Below, piece after piece: positions 57,001 to 64,000 of a DNA stretch of 64,000 nucleotides. The DNA comes from Turnera subulata (taxonomy: Eukaryota > Streptophyta > Magnoliopsida > Malpighiales > Passifloraceae). A program made the translations under genes and the position numbers. The notes below the pieces were generated by a model. The model was not told the origin of the DNA and did not search any database. It saw only the letters and a list, made by a program, of their open reading frames with translations. The DNA lies in contig JAKUCV010005497.1 in assembly GCA_028386065.3 (NCBI GenBank), forward strand, positions 1-64,000. The letters run 5' to 3'. Numbering within the stretch: position 1 is the first letter of the stretch; each line of letters begins with the position of its first letter.

Positions 57001-58389
57001 AGGCCTAATCAAATGCAACAACATTTGTCTATCTAATTTTTTAAAAGAAATTTGTCAAAAAAAATTGAAAGTAAAAACAGCGTGAAGATATCTAACCAAC
57101 AAAAGGAAAATTGGACCACACACATGGAATAGAGCATATGAAAGGGAAAAAGGAGGAGATAACCTCACGGGAGGTCCTAATAACATATCTTCAAAATTCA
57201 TTTGAGTCCTATAGTAAAAAAACGACTCATTCGAGTCTTATAACATAAACGAGTCCCGTCTAATTTTCTGTCAATTTTAAGCTGACTTGGTCGTTAAGTA
57301 TATGCGTGGAACATGATATAAATTAAAAAAATAGCCAGAGAAAGTTATAATGACAATTAATAATTAATCAATAAAAATAGTATTTAAACTGGGAATAATT
57401 TAATGAAATAAATCCCAACTTACACTCATTCTTCTTCACTCCCACCCTCAATTATTTTTTCCCAAACCACCGCCCAGCAAACAACCCACAACCGCCGGCC
57501 ACAACAAACACCACTGTCTACCACTACTCAAACACGAATCCACCACCAGTCAAGAACAAAATTCCACAAAACACAACACCACTGTCCACAATCCAACACA
57601 AACCTCAATTTTTTTTTTCCTTTTTTCTTTTTCTTTAGATCAAATCTAAAAGAATAAAAAGTTCTAGTCCTCGGACTCTTTTTTTTTTGGGGGTTTCTTC
57701 CTCTTGTTGATGGGTGGTAATCTCTCTTCAATTTTCATAGACCTAAGAATATCTTGTTCTTTCAGTTATGGGTATGCATTGGCTCCATCTCCGTTGTCAA
57801 GGCCAATCTTAGGGACTTCCCAAAGAGCTGTCTGGCGCCAACCTGGCTTATCTGGACCCGTTAGAGATTTGCAAACTGACTATAATGGGCAGAGCATTTC
57901 ATAGGGCTTTTTGGCCTGATTTTATGTGGGAATCCAAGTTACCAGAGAATTGTGAAGCCCTGATAGAAAGAGTGGTGGGGAATTGTGATTTTACAAGAAA
58001 AAAGCGAGATTTATGAGACTCTGTGTAGAGCCAACACTTGTGATGGTTGTACAAAGGTCTGTATTCTTTTTCCATTTCTTGGCAGTTGTTGGTATTGATA
58101 TTGAGGAAAAAATGACGGACCTTCAGAGGAAAATTAAATTCTGGGTTATTCTTATCCTTGAATTTTTTTTGGTTATTTGAACTGATATAAGGAAAATAGG
58201 TGACCTGTTGAGGAAAATGAGTTTGGGTTATAATTGAATTCTGGGTTATTGTTTACTTTCAAAAATGAGTTTTTTTTTTTTTCTGGTTATTTAAACATAT
58301 GAGGAAAATGGGTGACCTTGAGTGGAGTTCTAGGTTGTAATTAAATTTTGGGTTATTGTTTACTACTTGTATTGATGGGAAATACATCA
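57001..58389. other. No supported gene
   Basis: AT-rich sequence with a pyrimidine- and A/C-rich zone (57420-57620), where ACAACACCACTGTC-like words recur, and T runs at 57608 and 58270. A short frame at 57704-57904 (GGNLSSIFIDL, YALAPSPLSRPILGT) has protein-like composition, but I do not recognise it. Words such as TGAGGAAAATGGGTGACC recur at 58190-58320. Confidence 0.35.
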
Positions 58390-58939
58390 ATAAAAAATTG
58401 TTAACGTTAATGGCTAGATAGCTTCCAGGTGGCACACGAGTTGACTTCTTTCTTCAATTAAAAACTGTCAAAGTTTGGTTGTTGGCTGAACCAAATCTGG
58501 ACAATTCTTGGGTAGAAATTATTTATTTTTCTTCAAAAAGTATCCCAGAAATAGAAAATGAGGACCACCAGATCTTTAAGGCATGAAAGAAGATGTGAGG
58601 ACCATTTTTCGATCTTTTTCTGACCCTTGGTGACCAAGTAAATCCGTTAGTTGAGTTGCTCTAATGACAGCTACTTTTCGGGACCACAACTCCAACTGCC
58701 CAGACAACAACCTTTTGGTCCGATGGAGAAGCCACAATGAAGCTAAATCTTCATGGTTTTTGGTTTCTACGAGAAACCAAATTCTTCTACAAATATTTAA
58801 AACACACAAGGGCTCTCCACAATGTTTGTTAATCATCAAAATAATAAAATAGGAATTGAATAATCATCATAAATATGCTAAATAAGATTATTCTTAATTA
58901 ATTACTTAATTAAGCCTTTAATCACATATTTAGCTTGCA
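58390..58939 (-). repeat. Partial 3' LTR of copia fragment C
   Basis: Minus strand starts TGCAAGCTAAATATGTG (TGTTAGCCTAAACATGT in copy A) after a GGGGGAGAT purine tract and stays similar to copy A until about 58400. Confidence 0.75.
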
Positions 58940-59654
58940 ATCTCCCCCTTTTTTATGATAACAAACATGTTGTCTATTTTTCCAATAAAACACTGGTTAG
59001 AAATAAGATAGTCGGGTAAGCAAGCTCTCCCTATTTTAAAGCATAATTAAGAAAATTTATGACGCATTCATTTGGCTCAATTATTCAGCCCAATGCTCCC
59101 CCTGCGTATATGCATAGTGTACAAAAATTGCTAAGGGCTTTTTGCCTTTAGCTCCCCCTACATAAAAGCACAGTACACACATTCATCTAGTATGATTTCA
59201 TACCCAAATTTTACATAAGTATTCCTAAAAACATATCATTTGGCTTATTCATTAGCCAAATGTATTTGCATTATAAGCACATATATCTTAATCAGTCTTC
59301 TTTGGCTGTTTTACTCAGCCAAATAACTGTCCCCTACAATCCCTGTAATAAGAATATCCACAAGGTATACAGCAGCAGTAAAATCATTCAAACAATAATC
59401 AACAATATATATCTTTCCCTTTTGTCATCAGTAAAAGAAATAACACAAATAACATCCAAAGAAGATAATATATAGCCATACATAACGTCATAGAGCAAAA
59501 TATCTGAAAGCATAACCGAGCCAAATATCCAAAAGCAAACCAAATATTCAAGTTACAAAACCATTAGTGCAATAGTCATAAGGTGAAGTATTATGCAATT
59601 AAGTAAAGGATGAGGATGCAATGCATGACCTAAAGCATCAGATCTAATGAAGCA

Positions 59655-60361
59655 TCATTCTTCGCCAGAGGAATCTCGAGGAAGAGCTGTAGCAATTTAG
59701 TTGAGCTTCTCAAATATCTTTGACTGAGACTTCTTCATTTGGCTGTGAATAGAACTGACTTCTGCCCTTAACTCACCGATCTGTCCCTTGAGAGTCGCCA
59801 CTTGTTCAGACACTTCACCTAGTTGTTTGCCCTTTACACTAGTAGACTTGGTCACAGAATACTCTCCAGCAGGATTTTACTTGATTGACATTTTAGCCAA
59901 AGTGTCAGCATTGATCTTCTTGAGAACAATCGGCTTATCAGCAAGTGTTGGAGTAATCTTCAGTTTTTTGGCCAGAAGAGTGATGAGAGAACCATATAAA
60001 TTCTCATTGTAGAGTCCTTCATGAGGAAGAATGAGAGAACCAAAACAGATAGAGGATTTTTTTTATGAGACATGCCAAAATCCACTGACTTTTTTATCAT
60101 GGTCCTAGAGTTCTTCCTTGGCATGATGACACGAGTCAAGGTATACATAAGAGCTCTATCTCTGGGTTTCAGATTATGGTAATTACCAGATTCATTCCTG
60201 TCAAAGAGGAGTTGATTCTGCTTGATGTGACAGGGAGTTTTAGGAATGCTGATGGGAGTTCCGGATGCAGAATCATAAAATCTGATCTTTCCTGGCATTA
60301 TATTTAATAGGTCAAATATCAACTCAGTAGTCACCTTGATCTTTTTGCCTTTAAGCTTAGT
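59655..60361 (-). pseudogene. Extra ORF, C-terminal half (fragment C)
   Basis: Minus strand aligns with residues of copy A from the TAEMICDLL area onward: TTELIFDLLNIMPGKIRFYD, LKPRDRALMYTLTRVIMPRK, then a frame break near 60070. It continues to a C-terminal coiled coil (QVATLKGQIGEL, SQMKKSQSKIFEKLN, a stop, then ALPRDSSGEE) ending at 59655. Amino-acid similarity is stronger than one would expect for non-coding DNA between such diverged copies. Confidence 0.78.
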
Positions 60362-61214
60362 CTATAAATAAATAGATATAGAACATAGATATAGAACATG
60401 TCTATAAATAAATGTAAAATCTATATACATGATACAGATATAAGAAAAGACATAATATGAATCACTCTGAAAAATTTCCAAAGTTCTATTATTTGATATT
60501 TTTTTTTTACGATTCCTTGGCCCAAATTTTTATTTTTAAATACAAATCCTTATGAAATCATGTTGTAAATTCATACTCTTTGAATTTTTTTTTTATAAGT
60601 CCTTATGATTATATAAAATAATTTTTATTGGTTTGCATTAAAAATTATGCATATGACAAATACACAAAATTGATAAAAACCTAATGTTGCCCGTGTGTAA
60701 CACGGGAGAGCGGTCTAGTTAATATAAAGTATCACATGAATAATTTATCTAAAAAACGGTCATACTTTTCAAGCTTAATTAAGTTGTGAGTTCAAGTTTA
60801 AGAAACGATAACTTGTACTTTTCAAAATTTAATCGTAGTAATTAATTTATTGGTATAACTGGGATAACTCTAGTATAAGAATTCCTACTTCTCGTATTGC
60901 TAAGTCAACAGATTAGACGAATGTCTCTAATGGGAGATAAATATATGTATACATATATATAAATTATATGTAAATATATATATATATCTAAATATATATA
61001 TATATATTTATATAAAAAAAACAATTAAAATCTTACAAAGGAAGGTAGATGAATTCTCAAAATTGAAAATGTAATTTATAAACAAGAGGTAATATAAAGC
61101 GGCCGAGGTCGATTTAATTAGAGGCTAAAGATAAAACTGTTAGCCCTGATTTTTTTTTTCCTAGTACTAAACTATGATAATATGCCTTTTTAACTCCTTA
61201 AAATTTCTCGTAAC
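60362..61214. other. AT-rich sequence, no gene seen
   Basis: Contains short direct repeats (ATAGATATAGAACAT twice at 60380-60400), T runs and an AT simple repeat at 60943-61016. No coding frame or terminal repeat was recognised. Confidence 0.5.
60943..61016. repeat. AT-rich simple repeat
   Basis: Runs of ATATATAT interrupted by single bases. Confidence 0.9.
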
Positions 61215-62366
61215 TTAACCTCTCTACTAAATTGGAATGGAAAAAAAAAATCAAGAAGGAAACATTTGAAAACAAAAATTATAATTTCATTAGTTTTAGG
61301 TTGTTTTTTTCTGAACAACAAGTTTTAGGTTGTTTAATCTCCCAATTTCTTATTTTTTTGAGTGTATTGAATTTGCATGGAGTGATGGATAAGAATCGTA
61401 TAACTATATAGATGCTTAATGCTTAAAGAAGGTGATGATTTTCGAAGTAAAAAAAATCTAAGAAATTCTTAAAAAAATCTAACTTTATGTAAGAAAACTC
61501 ATTAAGCAAATCTGAGAAAGATTATTAAATCCATCCATCAATTTATTAGGGGTTAATGGTAAATGTACGGGCAACTTTTTTTTTTTGAATATAGTAAATA
61601 TAAGAAAAGAGGTCATAGTCAGAGAGATGCTATACATTCGAATGCAGGGCACTCTAATGCTCTCTCCACTCTTTTGCAATGAGTGATAAGAAAAACAAAT
61701 GGTTTGTATGCTGAGATATAGCACTGTTGCAGTATGTCTAAATAAAAACAGAAGGGGAAGGAGAAGGACTTCCTTCTTATTTTTTATTTTTTAAAGAACA
61801 AAGAATCAATTAACCTCTCTACTAAATTGGGATGAAAAAAGAATCAAGAAGGTAACATTTGAAAACAAAAATTATAATTTCATTAGTTTTAGGTTGTTCT
61901 TTTTTGAACAACAAGTTTTAGGTTGTTTAATCTCCCAATTTCTTATTTTTTGATTGTATTGAATGTGCATAGAGTGATGGATAAGAATCGTATAACTATA
62001 TAGAAGCTTAATGCTTAAAGAAGGTGATGATTTTCGAAGTAATGAAAATCTAAGAAATTCTTAAAAAAATCTAACTTTATGTAAGAAAACTCATTAAGCA
62101 AATCTGAGAAAGATTATTAAATCCATCCATCAATTTATTTTGGGTTAAAGGTAAATGTACGGGCAACTTTTTTTTTTTTGAATAATTAAATATAAGAAAA
62201 GAGGTCATAGTCATAGAGATGCTATACATTCGAATGCAGGGCACTCTAATGCTCTCTCCACTCTTTTGCAATGAGTGATAAGAAAAACAAATGGTTCGAA
62301 TGCTGAGATATAACACTATTGCCGTATGTCTAAATAAAAACAGAAGGGGAAGAGGAAGGACTTCCT
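61215..62366. repeat. Tandem duplication, unit about 595 bp, two copies
   Basis: Copy 1 starts TTAACCTCTCTACTAAATTGG at 61215 and copy 2 at 61810. They stay aligned, with small length differences in T runs, up to GACTTCCTT (61775 and 62366). Copy 2 is cut where a copia LTR begins. No function recognised; open frames in it (61485-61724 and 62077-62379, minus) are the same non-coding stretch in each copy. Confidence 0.88.
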
Positions 62367-62571
62367 TGTTGTAAAACAATTCAATTTAGAGGAAGAAGAA
62401 GAACAGATTTGAGGGGAAGGAGGAGGCGTCAACCGTGAGGCATGCCTTTGTTTTCATTTCCTATCTTTCTCTTTCTTTATTCAATATTTATAATAACAAT
62501 ATGTATGTATTTGATATGTATTTGGTATATATACAATGACATACATACATGTACAGTATATATTTATAACA
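62367..62571 (-). repeat. 3' LTR of copia E
   Basis: 205 bp. It starts TGTTATAAATATATAC on the minus strand and probably ends TTTTACAACA. A TATA-like stretch lies right at its start. The left end is inferred from the breakpoint of the tandem duplication. Confidence 0.6.
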
Positions 62572-62581
62572 CTCCCCCTTG
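62572..62581 (-). other. Polypurine tract of copia E
   Basis: Minus strand CAAGGGGGAG directly before TGTTATAAA. Confidence 0.7.
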
Positions 62582-62709
62582 GATGTCATTGTGTTGTTGG
62601 GTAGAATACGCTTTGGGGATACTGCCTCATTAAAAACCTTACCAAGAAAAACCCAGTGGGATAAAAACTTGGTGAAGGAAAAAAGAGTGCAGTGCGTATT
62701 CTACTCCCC

Positions 62710-64000
62710 CTCAATTTGGCCTCCATTGATTGCTTGATGCCAATTTATCCTTGTCAGCTTCTGGTGACGTGTATTATGTCTGATCACTTTTGGGTACTTC
62801 ATTATTTCAATTGGACAGAGTTGGTAGCATTATCTTCATGATTTTGTTGCTGAATCGTCGATCTTGCCATCTTGCTTTTGTAGCCCCGATGATATTGCAG
62901 TATCATGTGTAAAGTTGTGGCTGATGTCCGTCTCTGCTTTATGTGGACTGAATAAGGGATCTACATCTGCAAAATCAGCTTTACTCTCTTTCGGGTTTAC
63001 TGGATTACACATTTGTTATTCCCCGAAGATAAGAGCAAATACATATAATGCCGATAGGCTTAAATCAAAAGCTTCAGGCTTTATGTTACAAGCAATACAT
63101 ATTGCACTTAGACAGGATACTCCAGGACCAGTCTAATAGCACGGTATTTGGAAACTTCTTTGGGAGTTCCAATCATAAATAAGTTTATCCATACTCAAAA
63201 TGATTTAAATTATGTAAAGATCGGTTCAACTTTATTTTGTAATTTCCCGGGAATTAGTTGCTTCAGGCAACTTGGATCCTTCAGGGATCTTCATGTATAT
63301 ATCATGACTTATGGATCCAGAATAATAGGCTGTAATGGCATTCATTAGATGCATTTCTAATATATTGCCAGACTTATCAAATAATTGCATCCACCACAGG
63401 GGAGTATATCTCCTCATAATTAATACCTGGTCGTTTGGGTAAAACTTTGTGCCACAAACCGTGCTTTATATCTCTTTATTTATTTCTTTCCGCACAAATA
63501 CCCTATTATGACCAATAGAATTTTACACCTTTTGGTGTACGGACTACAAGTCCGAAAAACTTCTCGCTTCGGGCGAGTCCAATCTCTCGCTTCGGGCGAG
63601 TCTAATTTCTCGCTTCAGGCGAGTCCAATACAGCCTTAATTGTATTTCTATATTTTGGCCAATTATACTGTGCCTACATTCGTCAATGTAGGTTCATGAT
63701 CCTCATTTCATTTAGCGCTATATTAAACAATGAATATTCCGTCGACGGTTATTTTACGTCGGTTCCATCTTATCTCTGACACTGTAATTGAGATCTCATC
63801 ATATTACTTATTTCAGGTACCTGAGTTACTTCTGGAACTTTATCACTTTGTGTCAGAGAATCAACCTCTTCTAGAGGACTTTTAATTAAAACCTCTACTG
63901 GAGGCCATATTTTCTTACTGGGGCCATCTTATCACTTTGCTCCTTTTTCTCTATCGAGAATTTCTTTTCTTTTGGAACCGAGTATATTCTATAGATTCAT
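62710..64000 (-). pseudogene. Copia E RT and RNase H, heavily degraded
   Basis: Minus-strand pieces: NWPKYRNTIKAGLDS near 63620-63660 and FFGLVVRTPKGVK near 63540 (RT start). Then come RPGINYEE and YSPVVDA near 63400-63440, LEMHLMNAITAYYSGS and HDIYMKIPEGSKLPEA (63250-63350). Far downstream lies an RNase H trace (FSPHKAE, HDTAIS near 62890-62970). Large parts between them, including the YVDD area and RNase H start, are missing, and stops are frequent. A 23-bp unit is triplicated at 63563-63630. Confidence 0.75.
63563..63630. repeat. 23-bp hairpin-forming unit, three copies
   Basis: CTCGCTTCGGGCGAG begins at 63563 and 63586, and a variant CTCGCTTCAGGCGAG at 63609; each can fold with a CTCGC/GCGAG stem. 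It lies in the start of the copia E RT. Confidence 0.85.

Larger units (their letters stand above)
58390..60361 (-). mobile_element. Copia fragment C, same family as copies A and B
   Basis: Minus strand: the C-terminal half of the extra ORF (60361-59655), the 3' untranslated region with TTTGGCT words, a purine tract (58940-58956), and the first half of a 3' LTR (58939 down to about 58390). gag, pol and the 5' LTR are missing. Confidence 0.82.
62367..64000 (-). mobile_element. Copia element E, 3' part, running off the window
   Basis: Minus strand: degraded pol (64000-62710), a conserved non-coding tail (CCCACTGGGTTTTTCTTGG, AATGAGGCAGTATCC), a purine tract CAAGGGGGAG (62572-62581) and an LTR starting TGTTATAAATA. 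The tail and LTR start are familiar from Tork/Angela-type copia elements, by inference. The LTR seems to end at 62367 (TGTTGTAAAAC on the plus strand), exactly where tandem copy 2 stops. Confidence 0.75.

Overview
This window is plant nuclear DNA from a repeat-rich, probably pericentromeric or intergenic block. It contains no host gene I can support. Almost all of it is a nest of LTR retrotransposons (Ty3/gypsy Tat-type, Athila/Tat-type LTRs, several Ty1/copia families, a Cassandra TRIM), one LINE ORF1 fragment and three Mutator-like MITEs. Cassandra, Tat and SIRE-like elements indicate an angiosperm, most likely a eudicot; I cannot name the species.

Region by region. The oldest layer from 228 to about 11160, continuing at 35702-35875, is a decayed Tat-type gypsy element on the minus strand (integrase, two RNase H domains, RT, N-terminal pol). 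It is split by a solo LTR (3532-5569, TSD TCGTT, itself carrying a MITE at 3980-4235), by a non-autonomous Athila/Tat element with a tRNA-Asp-type primer site (about 6940-10743), and by copia copy A (11161-35701, LTRs at both ends, TSD ATCAC).

Copy A is interrupted twice. In its RT (15686-19809, TSD GTCAT) sits a long gypsy-like LTR joined to a complete Cassandra TRIM. Downstream of pol (21488-31099) sits an internally deleted Tat-type element on the minus strand with a fragment of a third gypsy inside it. Between pol and the 3' LTR, copy A carries a long extra ORF (31128-33857) that recurs in two related copies: copy B (35876-42227, minus) and fragment C (58390-60361, minus).

From 42228 to 45025 there is a truncated Tat-type LTR abutting a LINE ORF1 fragment. 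From 46214 to 57000 a degenerate copia (D, minus) has been split by a 3.3-kb solo LTR (TSD AAAGT) that itself holds a solo LTR (TSD TATAT), by a MITE nested in a MITE, and by a Cassandra solo LTR. The right end holds fragment C, an AT-rich stretch, a tandem duplication of about 595 bp, and the 3' end of a further copia (E, minus) running off the window.

How the parts work together: no element here looks autonomous. Copy A has lost the RT catalytic motif, copy B has lost integrase and most of gag, and the Tat elements have stops or lack pol. The value of the window is its relative-age record (nested insertions with target-site duplications) and a few unusual events: a gypsy LTR and Cassandra sharing one TSD, an unusual primer-binding core shared by Cassandra and the copia family, and an extra copia ORF kept in several copies.
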